Origin: Linanthus parryae
Taxonomy: Eukaryota; Streptophyta; Magnoliopsida; Ericales; Polemoniaceae
Assembly: GCA_023055425.1 (NCBI GenBank)
Contig: JALGPY010000001.1
Span: forward strand, 141,943,368-142,007,367
DNA length: 64,000 nt
Direction: 5' to 3'
In this document: one piece after another, positions 45,501-57,800 of the stretch
Numbering within the stretch: position 1 is the first letter of the stretch
Layout: each line of letters starts with the position of its first letter
The notes under the pieces: model-generated
The model's database searches: none
What the model saw: only the letters and a program-made list of their open reading frames with translations
Told to the model about the DNA's origin: nothing
Translations under genes and position numbers: made by a program

Positions 45501-47654
45501 TTCATCTTCGAATCCGCTAAGTGCACAGATGAACCGTTGTTAGCAAGCTTAGAAGGTCTGATTTCTCTTGAGCAGGCTACAATCCTATAGGAGCAGTACA
45601 CATCAGACGAAATCCGGACAACTTTATGACAGTTGGCTCCGGAAAAAGTTCCGGACCCGGACGGTTTTCCAGCAGGTTTCTTTCAGCGTTTCTGGAACCT
45701 TGTTGGTGGGGAAATTGAGGAGTTATGTCTCAACTTCCTTAATGGTGGAGGTGATATTTATGCTTTTAATCATACCCTTATTGCCTTGATTCCAAAAGTA
45801 AAACAGGTTAGATTTTCTACTGATTTTCATCCAATCGGTTTATGTTCTACTGTTTACAAGATTATCACAAAAACAATGGCAAATCGTCTGAAAGTTGCTC
45901 TTGATTCGATTATTTCTGAAAATCAGTCTGCTTTTGTCCCTGGTCGACTGATTTCAGATAATATCCTAGTGGTTTTTGAGATGCTTCATTCTATGAAAAC
46001 CAGGAAAAAAGGTAAAAAGGGTTTTTCAGCACTGAAAGCTGACATGAGCAAGGCGTATGACATGGTAGAATGGGGTTTTGTACGTGTTGTTATGGAACGG
46101 ATGGGTTTTGGCATCAATGGATTAATTCAGTTATGAAGTGTGTTTCAACAGCGACTTACAGTTTGATTGTAAACGGAGAAGTCAATGGGTTTATTAAGCC
46201 AGGAAGGGGTCTTCTTCAAGGGTGTCCTTTATCTCCTTATTTGTTTCTACTTGTTAGTGAACCATTATCTCGCAGACTAACAGCTGTTGTGCAGGACAAG
46301 AGCTTATCAGGGATGTGTGCGTCTCGTGGAGGTCCCAAGATATCTCATCTTTTCTTTGCAAATGACATCCTGCTTTTTACCAAAGTTACACCTGAAGAGA
46401 TAGGAGTTTTGATAAGTATTTTGCATGATTATGAAGTGGCGTCTTCAAATGCTGAATCTGCAGAAATCTTCAGTGATTTTTTCAGAAAATGTCTCACCTG
46501 ATGATCGGGCAGCCTTTAGTGCTCTATGTGGAGTTCAATTGGAAAATCATCACGACAGTTATCTGGGTCTTCCTACACAGGTGGGTAGAAATAGAACATC
46601 TACTTTCAATCTGATTGTAGAGAAAGTCTCCAAGAAGATGAAGGGTTGGAAAGTGGCCTCTCTCTCTCTCTACTGTGCGAAAGGAGGTATTACTTAAATC
46701 TATTGTACAAGCAATTTCTATTTATGTTTTCTCTTGCCTGTTAAGATTTCTCAGGATCTTGAGAGAGTTATCCTGTAACACTCCGCTGTTCCGGCTCGGT
46801 AGAGACCGGGAGAGTGCTACTCGAATAGCGGAAATCGAGAACATTACATCCCATAAAAGTTAAATAACAAGTTATTACATTATCGTATTTAGGCTGCAAT
46901 ACATGCTACAACATTAATATACTGATGTTAAACTAGTATTCTCATCATAAAGTGATGATGTGTGACAATCTACGTGTGTCTCGGATCCCGCTACTCCAAA
47001 ATCCCAGCTCCTAGACCTGCGGGGGAATGAAACAAAGACCGCAGTTTTTCGAAAGTCAGCAAAAACGCTGAGTGAGTTACACCTTAGCATGTAAAAACAG
47101 GAAGGTTACGAAAGGCTGTAGGGTCACGTGTTAAATAAACAAGAGTAACGGAGTATAAGTAAAACGTTATCAGAGTGCACAACAGTAAAAAAAAAACAAT
47201 GTTAAATAATGAAACAAAACCAAAATAGAATCCAATAATCCATCCGTTATGCACAGTAGCCGTATATAATAATGCCGACAAAGGCCTGCCAACTAATAAT
47301 GCCAACAAGGACGTCGAGTTATCAATTAACAAGTATCGATTGGTTGTCCCACAACAAATCCGTTTGCCACGATGTCTCAATAACATTTATGATACGTCTA
47401 AATTTTCCCGATTAATTCTTTCAGGTATGGTATGACTGTTCATAACACGACTTACAAATAACGGTAATCATATTATTATTGATCTCACAATACCAAATTA
47501 TCGATTATTCGTTTCACAGTACCAGGGTAGACCAGTGACCACAATCAGACATTCTAGACCTTAAGTGTTGCAACACCCTCCTAAGAGCGTCAATCAAAGG
47601 AGTGGTATCTAGATGCCAGGGCACACGGAGTCCCTAAGCCATCCTATGGCAGTA

Positions 47655-48006
47655 AAAGATCCAAGGCGTAGAAGCCAAGGGGAACTAGCTGGTATCGGTG
47701 TTCCCAGCCGGAGCCAATCATAAGTCCAAGGCGTATGAGCCAAGGGGAACTAGCTGGTATCGGTGTTCTCGGCCGGAGCCAACTATAATAAATCAAGATC
47801 CAAGCCTACGACAAGTAGACAAGGGGAACTCGCTGTTATCGGTGTTCCCGGTCGGAGCCGATCAAAGTCCAAGGCGTACAAGCCAAGGGGAACTAGCTGG
47901 TGTCGGTGTTCCCGGCCGGAGCCGACTGTAATAAATCAAGATCCAAGCCTACAACAAGTAGACTAGGGGAACTCGCTGGTATCGGTGTTCCCGGCCGGAG
48001 CCGATC
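47655..48006. repeat. Minisatellite, five units of about 65-73 bp
   Basis: Each unit contains CCAAGGGGAACT(A/C)GCTG...ATCGGTGTTCCC(G)GCCGGAGCC. Units start near 47656, 47722, 47797, 47866 and 47939. Units 2 and 4 share one variant (AAGGCGTA...AGCCAAGG, AATAAATC tail) and units 3 and 5 share another (AAGCCTACnACAAGTAGAC), so a two-unit higher-order period of about 142-144 bp has been amplified. Lies inside the gypsy solo LTR. Confidence 0.85.
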
Positions 48007-50143
48007 AAAGTAACATAACTGGTTCCGGTACATGTTAATCTTTTTATTTCGGGGATTGAACCCGAATATCTCTTTAGGGACTAAGCCCAGGGAATCATCA
48101 CCCAATATAAGTAACTACGGGGATCGGACCCGATTATCTCTTTGGGGACTAAGCCCAGGGATTCATCACCCAATATAAGTAACATCACTGGTTCGTATAG
48201 ATTATGTTATTACTGATTTGTGATAAAGTGTGACAAGTATTCCCAGCACAAATAATATTTCAAAGATTCGAAAACGAACAAAACACATTATCTAGTAGGG
48301 GATGAAACACGACAACCATTTTCAATTAAATTAGTAGTGGACACGAAATAAGCTGTCACGCAAGGCTAAGCTCGTAAAACTCACAAGTATATTTTGAGAC
48401 AGAAAATATAAATCACATTTGACACGAAGGGAGCTAGGAAATCAAGGCTAAGCATATAACTCACCTGATCCGATATCAATTATCACATAAAGCTCCTACG
48501 ACGGATTGTAGTCCTCGTCTACGGACTTGTCGCCTACAATTTACCAAATTTTCTAATTACAATAACAATACTTCAAAAATGATAGCACTAACTCTATACG
48601 AATGCTCGGCTAGGTCGATATGAAGTTCAACTCTCACGATTTCCCGGAACTCGTCTCAAGTTAATTTCCATATACAAAGAAATAGTTTAGAAAAATCTTG
48701 ATATTAAATACTTGAGACAATGCTTACAAATATAATAATTCTTGAGACTATTTAGTGTCATAATTATAATTTCGAATCATAACAAAAGTAATTATTACAA
48801 AACGTTATTTTAACAAATATACTTGTTGTTAGAAAGATCACTATTTCATTCTCAATATCTATTCAAATAATACTAAGGCGATATTTAGTAAATAATTTGA
48901 ACAAACTTTACTTTCAAACAAAATATTCTTGTTAGCTTATTTTTCAAGAAAACGGATCGTGGTTTTTAATTTTAAGTACTTCCAACTAAAAGGAATATAT
49001 CTTCTCATTTCATTACAAACATATTTATTTCAATTATTTATTTTTCCTCAAAAAAATATAGTTATTAATTTGTAATTAATAATCTAATCAAATTAAAGAA
49101 AAACTAATCTTATAAATAAATCTGGAATTAAAAACTGCGAATAGTATCTAAAAGTTTCTGAAACGACATTATAACCCCCCTGAAAAGTTTCTGAAAAAGA
49201 CACTTTAACCCCCAAACATGAACACACTCAAATTCACCGATCAAAGCACGAATTCAAGGCCTAAAGACATGATTTCGATTACTAAAAACAACTCGTAGGA
49301 GGATTTAGAGCATACCCACGCCAAATTTCGCGAGAAACCGTCACGAAACGAGACGGGTCGAAGCGCCGAAAAAGTCGCCGGAGTCGGAACTCGACCCGAG
49401 CTTCTCCGGTTGTTCTTGTCCTCGGTTGAGGCCTCCTCTAGCCTAGTCGGACCTCCAGCAGTCGCCTAGGACCGAAAAGAGTGGGTGGGTGTCGTTGGTT
49501 GAGCTCCGGCGAGAAGCTCGCCGGAAACTATGGAGGTCGCCGGTGGGTTCTTGGCGGCCGCTGCTTCGGGCGCTTCTTCCTCTGCTTTGATTTCCTATGG
49601 TGGCACCGGGGAGTTCACCGGAGTAGGATGAGGGCAGGAGAAAGAGGGACGAAGTGATGGTGGTGGTGGGTCGTGCTGCCCGTCGGGGAACGTGACGGTG
49701 GTGGTGGCCTTTGGCCTCTGCCACCAGCTGCTGTTGCTGCCGCTGCTCAGATCAGAGAGGGACACCCAGAGAAAGAGAAAGGCAGTGAGAGAGAAGAGGA
49801 AGTTGGAGATGATGGTTGTGGTGGTTATCCGGCGGTGGCAGCGGCAGTGGGTTGTCGCTGCTCCTGCTGCTGCTGCGGGTGGCAAAACAGAGAGGAGGAG
49901 AGAGGTCAGGGGAGAGAGATGGGTTGTGGTGGAGGTAGAGGTTGTGGTGTTGACGTTGGGGCGTCGGGGGTGGTGTTTTCCGGTGGGTGGAGATGCGTCG
50001 GAGGTGAAGGTGGTGGCTGATGTGTTTCTCTCAGCAAAAACAGAGGAGGGTGGGAGAGAGATGGAGGTGGTGAGGGTGATGGTGGTGTCGGGTGGTTGTG
50101 TGCCGAAGGAGAAGAAGTAGGAGAAGATAAATAGAAGAAGAAA

Positions 50144-50169
50144 TAGAGAGAGAGAGAGAGAGAGAGAGA
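50144..50169 (+). repeat. (GA)n microsatellite
   Basis: About 13 GA units within the microsatellite-rich part of the gypsy solo LTR. Adjacent open frames on both strands derive from GGT/GA-rich sequence, not from a gene. Confidence 0.85.
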
Positions 50170-51360
50170 CGGGGAGAGAGGGTGAGAGGGTGAGAAAGTG
50201 TTGGCAATATGTTGGGAAACAAAGCAGTGTTGGGGAACGGGTTCTTTTTTTTATCATTATTATAATAATAATTATGATTATTAATACTATTATTATAATA
50301 TATGTACTAATACAAATACGGTACAAAATACTTGTTATGTATGCGGTATAATACATATAGGTAGAAAGTATAAAAATACGTATAGTATTAATCAAAATAC
50401 AAGTATACATACCAAAACTTTTGTAAAAGACAAATAATACCCCCAAAAACAACTATTTAATATTATCTATTATTACAACTACCTCCCCTACCAGTCATAC
50501 TTTTCGAAAATAACATTTAAACTTTACGTAATAGACGTCGATAATACTTAGAAAGAGACGGGGCGTTACATATCCGACAACTTTGGTGGGGTGGTGATGA
50601 TAACAAAAGGAAAATTGCGTGGGTTGCTTGGTCTAAGTTGAAGGAAGCAAAAGAAGATGGTGGTCTAGATTTTCGTGATTTTCAGGATTTCAACAAGGCT
50701 ATGCCAGCTAAACAAACATGGAGGTTCTTGCGGCATCCGAACTCGTTGGTGGCAAGAGTTTTTAAGGCCAAATACTTTCGGGACTCTTCTCTTCTCCATT
50801 ATGAAGCTCAGAAAAATTCCCAAATTTCCTACGCTTTTAGAAGTATTTTGGCGGGTAGGGACTTGATCAAAAAGGGTTTGGTATGGAAGATTAAGAATGG
50901 GCGAGATGTCAAAGTTTATGGAGATAAGTGGCTTACTAGGCCTGACACTTTAAGTCTTATCACTACGTGTCACAGGGTGCTGAAGATTTGAGGGTTAACG
51001 AGCTTATTGATGAGGAGAATGTGAGGTGGGATGAAGATAAAGTCCGACTGCATGTATGGCCGGTTGACGTCGAAGCAGTCTTGAAGGTTCCAATAGAAAG
51101 GCAGGAACAGACGGACTCCTTTTTTTGGACCTTTTAGGAGGACGGACACTACTCGGTTAAGAGTGGTTATAGAACTCAAAGGAAGATTTCTGTTCCAAGT
51201 ACATCTACTTAGGGTTGGGATCAAAATAGATCGTGGCGTTCAAACTTATGGAGCTTGAAAATTCCGAAGAAGTTTATGATGTCGTGTTGGAGATTAATGC
51301 ATGCGCCCCTTCCGGTTGCTGCAAATCTGATAAATAGAGGAGTAAATGTCCAGGTGGAGT

Positions 51361-52365
51361 GTAAAGTTGACGCGATTTACTAACGCATATGCGCATGTGC
51401 ACGGTCAAGTAATATAGGGGTGGTATTTCAACCCCGAGTTATCGATCCCACGAGGACAGACTCACGACTATTTAATTAGGCGATTGGATTAGAGTACAGT
51501 ACAAGGAGGAAAGATTCTCGAATTATATATGTCTTCGCCCCAAAAAAGCGACCGAAAGCTCAATTAACAAACTAATATAATATTTTTGTATTTTTTGTTT
51601 TAATAAAGACGAAATGGAGAAACTAGACGATCTCTAGATCACCTAGGGCTGTAGACGAATTGTGGTTCAGCTATGTAACACGTCAATCCTATTCGAGTTC
51701 AGCCGGGTAATATGCTATGACAATATCCTGTCGGTCTCATGTCAGTTTACGTCTCGGTTAACTACAATCACCTCTCGGTCTCATGTTGTCTACCGGTCCG
51801 TTCTAGCAGGTCATCTACTGGTACGATAACGGGTCATGTCGGTACACCGCTTCACGGAACAACTGAATAATCCTACCAAATATACCCACACTAAGGCCAA
51901 TCCTAACACTTCTTCTTTTCGATCTCGGTGGTTCCAGATTGTGTTCATACACTATTCACAACTAGGTTAATCAACAAGTCCGGGTCGTGAATCCATTCTT
52001 GCTAAGGATTAAGCACAATGTAAGAACGTGTAACGAGAACATAAGCTAACATTAAGCATGATTCATGTCTATGAAAAATCCTAGCCTCATTCATTATCAA
52101 TTCATACTCTAACCATGTCAATAGGTTAGAATCATCAACAAATTCAAGAAACTACGTCTATTCAATGGATCTAAATCAATAGCATGAAAAAAGTCTAAAC
52201 CCGAAAAATTATTCATCTACATAACCCTAGGCTCTCGTAGAGTGCGCCTAGCAAAAAAGTGTTTATAATTGAAACTAACCAAACAAAGCCAAGAAGTTTC
52301 TCCATACAAAATTTGAAAGAAGAAGAAGAAATAGATCAAACCCTAGAACCCTCCGATGGTGGAGT
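51361..52365. mobile_element. Insertion of about 1 kb in the LINE, family unknown
   Basis: The LINE reading (ANLINRGVNVQVE) stops at 51360 and RNase H sequence resumes soon after 52365. The 8-mer GGTGGAGT occurs at both edges (51353-51360, 52358-52365), a possible target duplication. The insert begins GTAAAGTTGACGCGATTTAC, includes phrases common in plant retrotransposon untranslated regions (AGTAATATAGGGGTGGT, GATCCCACGAGGAC) and has no open frame. It may be an LTR or internal fragment of a gypsy element. Confidence 0.5.
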
Positions 52366-52835
52366 TTGGATCTTTATCTCAGCGAGGCAGGTGAATTTAT
52401 CTCAGCACGACAGAAAAGATTACATCGTCTGAGAACCCGTTTAACGGCGGAGATAGCAGCATCAATAGAAGGAATGGAAATGGCACTTGAACTGGGTTAA
52501 AAAAAAGTGCAGTTGGAGATGGATTTGTTGCTGGCAGTGAAGCTTCTAAGTGATGGAGCTGCTGGGAAAATCAAAGGGATTCAATCTATATCTGATCTGA
52601 AGGAAACTCTGAGAGAATGCCGAAGGAAAATGGGAAGATTTGAAGAAATATAGGTTTTACATGTTTATCGTGAAGGCATTATTTTGCTCATTTAGTTTCT
52701 TCCAAAGCGATAGATGAGGATGATATTAGTTACTATGTGCAAACGCCAATTTGGGCCCAAGATGTAAACAATTTTGATCTTTCGGGGTTGACTTCCCCCT
52801 AGTTTATATTCAGCTTTTCCTTTAAAAAAACATAC

Positions 52836-53430
52836 GTTACATGGCATGCCTCCCATTTCCCCTTTATTATGCCCAAGATTATTGTATTGAAAAGAGTATA
52901 TTGACAAGTACAGAAAACACTTGAATATAAGTGATAGCGTATAGATGTCATGCATGATGATAAAGTTGACCTCAATCTAGTCCAATACCACCGGTTATGT
53001 ATGAAACAACAATCTGCGAACATCGGAAAGCCGGGTCGAATACCACCCCGGGTATGTGTTTAACAGGAATTCATGAGATGGTTCCAAGTTATTAATTCTT
53101 AATACCTCACTAATCATCATCGTCGTCGTCATCATAAAAGATGTTTTATAGTTGTTTAAGGCTTTAAGCAATCAAGGAGCAAAAAGTAGATAATATTAAA
53201 CTCGTGGGGTACACTTCACAATTTTGGCAAAAGCCAGAGGGGCGCTCTCTTCCTCTGCATCTACTCTAGTCTCTTATGTGGAGAAAATATTCATTGGGGC
53301 TAGCCCCATCACGTGACATGTCTATACGGTAAGGCACACCAATCGGTTTCTGAATAACGTGTATTAGTTAGATAGAAATCATCAATTTTTTATATTTGTC
53401 AGAAACTGATTAACATTTTCCTCCATGTAA
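52836..53430. other. Spacer, no gene recognised
   Basis: AT-rich, with a short CATCATCGTCGTCGTCATCAT stretch near 53116. No domain, RNA or repeat terminus found. Confidence 0.4.
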
Positions 53431-54316
53431 GAGCATCTCCAACCCATTGCTTTTTCCCCCTCCCCTCACCTCCCCCTCCTCCTCCCCCCACGGGCCCACC
53501 ATTTTCCCCCTCCCGCTCCCCCTCCCCTTCCGTCAAACTACTAATCGTCTACAACCCATTTCTTTCCCCCCACCCAAAATATTAATTTGTAATATATATT
53601 TAATGATTTAAAAATGAATTATTAATACCAAAAAAAGTAAATGAAAAACTGTTTACCAATGTGTGTGTGTGTGTATATATATATATACACACACAAAGAC
53701 ATACACACACAAAAAGATTTTAATAATAATAACAATGATAATAATACTAATAATAATTAAAATGATATTAACAAACAAAACTTTTATTCGAAAAATAACG
53801 ATTACAAGTACGAAAAAGTCGTTATTACAAGAAACAAAATTAAACACTAATACAAAATTGCAACGAGTAGAGCGATAAAACACACAAATTGAAATAAACC
53901 AACCTTACAACGATTACAAGTTCTTTTGTTAGTTGAAAGGATTAAATTTCAAAAAAACAAGATAACGATGACTTTTCGTAAATATACTTTCCAACAATCG
54001 TGTGAATAAATTATTAATTTTAAAAAATAATAAAAATAATATTAATCATGATAATAATAAAATACATAATATAATCACAAAATATTAGTATGTGTAATTA
54101 AAATTATCAAATATTCAATTAGTTAATCATTCCATGTAGGGGGAGGGGGAGGGGATGTCCATGGGGAAATCCCCCTAACCATCCCTCACCCAAGGCAAAA
54201 TTTATCCCCATAGCACCCCCTCCCCCTTCCCCTCCCCCCATGGAGTTTGACATGAACCGTATTTTTATACGATTTTTTCCTTCCCCTTCCCCTCCCTCGT
54301 GGGGTTGGAGATGCCC
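53431..54316. mobile_element. Non-autonomous PIF/Harbinger-like element
   Basis: Terminal inverted repeats GAGCATCTCCAACCC and GGGTTGGAGATGCCC match at 14 of 15 positions and are flanked by a TAA 3-bp duplication (53428-53430, 54317-54319), diagnostic of PIF/Harbinger. It is 886 bp. Subterminal regions are strikingly C-rich on the left and mixed G/C-rich on the right (53452-53530, 54137-54300), while the centre is AT-rich with a GT/TA/CA microsatellite at 53660-53711. No transposase is encoded. It lies about 500 bp upstream of the phosphofructokinase start. Confidence 0.88.
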
Positions 54317-54319
54317 TAA

Positions 54320-54818
54320 GTATGCCACATAGTGAGACTGCCCCAGTGAATATCTTCTCTGCCAGAGAAAAGTCCCAAATTGGGCTAAATTAATGGAGTC
54401 GTCACTTCCCACTAGCGAAAAGCAAGCCCCAGGTACTAGTTTCTAGAGAGAGAGAGGGCTGAGAAACCGTACAGTGGCGCCACCTGTTCTTCCGAGACAG
54501 CAGTCCCGTGAGTTTTCAACCCAAAACCATCGGATCTAAAGTCTCGATTTTTCCCCCATTACCGTGTTCCAGAAAACTCTCTCTTTTCTTTTCTCTTTCT
54601 TTCTTGCTTGCTTTCTCTGTCTGTCAAAAGCCAATCATCGACTGGTCTTCGTTGACCCCCGTTCATGCATACATCAATCTGATTCCGATTCTTGAAACCC
54701 CCCCCATCAATAAAGCACAAATCTTTCGGATTGAAGCTATTACTTTCTGGTTTTACCATTCAAATTTCAAACCCACCTCGCATTTCTTGATCAAGAAGTC
54801 AGAAGGAGGTGAAGAAAC
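54320..54818 (+). promoter_or_regulatory. Probable promoter and 5' leader of the phosphofructokinase gene
   Basis: It contains a GA run (54446-54456), pyrimidine-rich leader-like sequence (TCTCTCTTTTCTTTTCTCTT around 54579-54615) and no other gene. No unambiguous TATA box. The Harbinger-like element sits immediately upstream. Role inferred from position. Confidence 0.5.
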
Positions 54819-57800
54819 ATGGGTACAGAGATAAATGATCCGAACATGAAGGTGGTCACAGGGACTGCTGGTTATGTGCTTGAAGATGTTCCTCACTTGA
54901 CCGATTACCTCCCTGATCTACAGGTTCGTTTATTGATTGAAAGATTCTGTTTTGGGCATTGTTTGGATTGCCTAATTTATTGAGATTAAAAAAAAGTTGA
55001 CTTTCTTGAAGAAAAAAAATGCAATCTTGAAAAAGATGGTATGATTTTTGTGAAATTCTGTATGTTTATGACGATTCCTTGCCTACATTGGTGTGAAAAA
55101 ACTGAATATATTCTCTGTTTCTTAATAAAGTTTCTGTGATAGGAAATTTCTTCCCACACATGTCCTACTCTGAATCATCAAGCCTCCCCAAGTCATTTAA
55201 TGATAATAATAATTTAATAAAAAATGACTAAAATATCTAACAATATTCCCATTTTATAGCTGGATAATAGAGAGTTGCAATGTATGGACAAGCTTAATGC
55301 TGTGACTAGTGGATGATATATGGATAGGTAGGATGACCTTTGGGATTATGCTCAATTTTTGATGTCTTTCAAACTAAGGAAGCACATACAAATTCAACAC
55401 TCCATATCCGTGTCGAACATTCAGGACATATGTGTATGACACACCGGTCTTAGGGTATATTAGAGAATTTTAGTTTTTGACAGGACACTTGGGGGACACT
55501 TATCGAGACACTGCACTCACCCTTTTTGTGTTTAGTAGACCTTTGCATCAGGTCTTTTATGAAATATTTTAGCAATGGGTGGGTTAAAATATATAGTAAG
55601 GCTAAAGTAGGTAAAGTATATGTACGGGGGCTTAGTATAGAAAAGGCTGCTCTTTTGAACAAAAAGTTCAAACAAGGTAATAAGTTCTCAAATGAAACAT
55701 TTGAGGGTTTCACGGACACAACTAGTCAAACTAGAGCCCAGCCTTTCTCTTTTCTTATACCTTTTTCTAGGATTTTCTGTGATCTGTAAGCTTAACATAT
55801 TTAAGAAGTTGGATTTCGTTATCCGGTTGTATTGAAATTCAAATATTTATGAAGAGGAAAGTAACAATAATATTGACGTATCCCAGCCACGTCCTTATCC
55901 TAATTTTTAGAAAGTAAAGTATCTCGTGTTCGTTTCCGTATCGTATCCAACACTTATATCCGTATTTGTGCTTCTTAGCCTTCAAAACAAATAATCATGG
56001 CTATTCTATCATCTAATACATTTGGAACAATTTTAGGCAACTTAAGTTGTGTTATATTAAGAAGTTTGACAAGAAAATAGGTAAACACAATAATTTTTTA
56101 CCTTTCTTTTTGTTTGTCAAACATCTTAATATAAGACAACTTAAGTTGTCTAAAATTGGTGCAATTTACTTGCAAGAAACAAGCAGGCACAAAAAAGTGT
56201 TCCGTTTCCCATCCTTTGGTTGTATAATTTATTTCCTTACCTTCAAAAATCAGTGATTCCAATTTATACTTGGACTTGTATAAGTTTTCCCGTTCCAAAA
56301 TCTCCAACCATTTCTGTCAAAAATTTCATGAACTCGTATATGTGATGGAATTGACGTGTGGACTGACAAATTCCTTTCAGCAATGAGCCCATATCTGTTG
56401 TCATATTATTGGTTGATTGCTCGAGAGCTTTCCTGAAATGTATCCCATGAAATGTGTAAAATGGAACTGGTCCAACTAATTGGCCAAAGTTAGGAATTCA
56501 TTTGGTCCCTGAACGAGGGAGCACACAGAAAAAGTGTGATAAGGAAAATCTCTTTGATTTTCACCATCACATCATCTTTCTTCTCTCTATCTACTTCCAA
56601 AACTCAAAAATTCTTAGATTGAAGTTCAAGAGCTAAATATTTCTCATGATGGGTATCAAAAACAATAAAAGGTATGACTACATTATCAATTCGCAAGATT
56701 TAAAAACTCCAAATAGTCCATTTTTGGACTAATTTCTTGTTCAGTCATGATCCTGGTCAGCAATTTACAATTTTTTTTTAATGCTGTTAAACATTTTGGA
56801 ACAAACCATGCTGATACAACTTGTCAATCCACATGTCAAATCCATCACATATATGAGTTCAACAAGAGGAGCATTCTTTAAACCAGTGACCTATGTAATG
56901 GTTCAATGCCCCTCTTAGTAATGCAAGAAAGGGGCTGATAACTTGATATAGGTCACTGATTTATTCTTGTTTTCATTTAACGCTCCAGGGATTTGTCTAA
57001 TCACCTTGATTCATCCCAAGTTCGTGCAGCTTACACATCCAGTTTCAGTTGCTTTATTAGTGTAGTTGAATACTGAGCAAGATTCTGTGGACGATTTTTA
57101 GGTTATCTCCTTATCTATGTTTAAGTTGGTTGCATTAACAGCAATGTAACTTATATGATGATTGCTCTGTTGTACACCTCGGAATGTTCAAGGAAAGTAT
57201 GCCATTAGAAGGACTTTTTTGTTCCGTTTTGTATATCTGACACAACTGGAACCTAATCTCAAGTTGTATACGGGAAATCCTAGTAAATTTACAGTCAACC
57301 AACTGGGATATGTACACATCATACAGTTAGTGTCACTTAAGGCGCTTGTTTTTCTTGGATTGTGTATTTACCCCGTCCCTTTCTCTCTTAGCTTACAGCA
57401 CATTACCCCCTGCCATTCAATTTGGCGGCATATGTTCTAACTTTGTCTATGCTTATTTCTATGTCAGACTTTCCCCAATCCACTAAGATTCAATCCGGCT
57501 TATTCAGTTGTGAAGTAAGTTTAGTTTGCTTTCCTTGAAGCTCGAGTTGATTTTTTTTTTTTTCTAACGATTTTCCTGTAAACTAAATGGTTCAATGTTA
57601 CTTTCTGTTTTCAGGCAGTACTTTGTGGACGAGGATGACACTGTACCTCAAAAGGTGATTATACACCTTTGTTTATTAGGTTTCAGATTCGTACAAGTTG
57701 AACATAATTTATTTGTGGTTTTTACCTCAGTTCCATTCTTTAGTTTATGAATGCACTCTAGATCTATGAAAAAGGGCATAATAGCATAAATAGAGCAAGG

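Larger units (their letters stand above)
46774..50570. repeat. Gypsy-type solo LTR of 3.8 kb inside the LINE RT
   Basis: Ends are TGTAACACTCCG and CGGGGCGTTACA, the typical termini of long LTRs in some plant Ty3/gypsy chromoviruses (Tekay-like). It is flanked by a perfect 5-bp duplication TATCC (46769-46773, 50571-50575). Deleting the unit and one TATCC rejoins the LINE frame as ERVIRQLWWGG, which proves the boundaries. There is no gag or pol inside. It holds a minisatellite (47655-48006), a paired 63-bp repeat (about 48050-48180) and GC-rich, microsatellite-rich sequence at 49300-50220, then ATT-rich sequence. Orientation is uncertain because the ends are nearly inverted. A LARD-type internal deletion is an alternative, but no paired LTRs are visible. 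Confidence 0.8.
42760..52835 (+). mobile_element. Long decayed LINE, split by two insertions
   Basis: Plus-strand remnants occur in LINE order. ORF1 is at about 42760-44230, with YMRARVRLDINKPIRRGQYIEV and a CLCRWCGMINYVGDDC knuckle-like block (DUF4283/zf-CCHC type) and a basic Gly/Arg tail. The endonuclease is at about 44300-45000 (SWNVRGLGNP, VFLMETKL, VIGDFNAFLS, RLDRCM, SDHVPL). RT is at about 45600-46770 (FHPIGLCSTVYKIITK, FVPGRLISDNI, GLLQGCPLSPYLF, then FANDILLF). The thumb/linker is at 50576-51360 (RQLWWGG, WVAWSKLKEAK, GGLDFRDF) and RNase H at about 52375-52790 (AEIAASIEGMEMAL, HVYREG). A short A run near 52823 may be the 3' tail. Numerous stops and frameshifts; the RT active site reads FAND instead of F/Y-ADD. 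Non-functional. Confidence 0.85.

Noticed and set aside
47655..48006. Regular repeats that could suggest a CRISPR-like array
   Set aside because: Units are contiguous 65-73 bp minisatellite copies without unique spacers, in a plant LTR.
49595..50452. 285-codon minus-strand open frame and overlapping plus-strand frames at 49673-50120
   Set aside because: They lie inside the gypsy solo LTR, consist of low-complexity Ser/Thr/Pro/Leu or Val/Gly/Arg runs from GGT and GA microsatellites, and match no domain.
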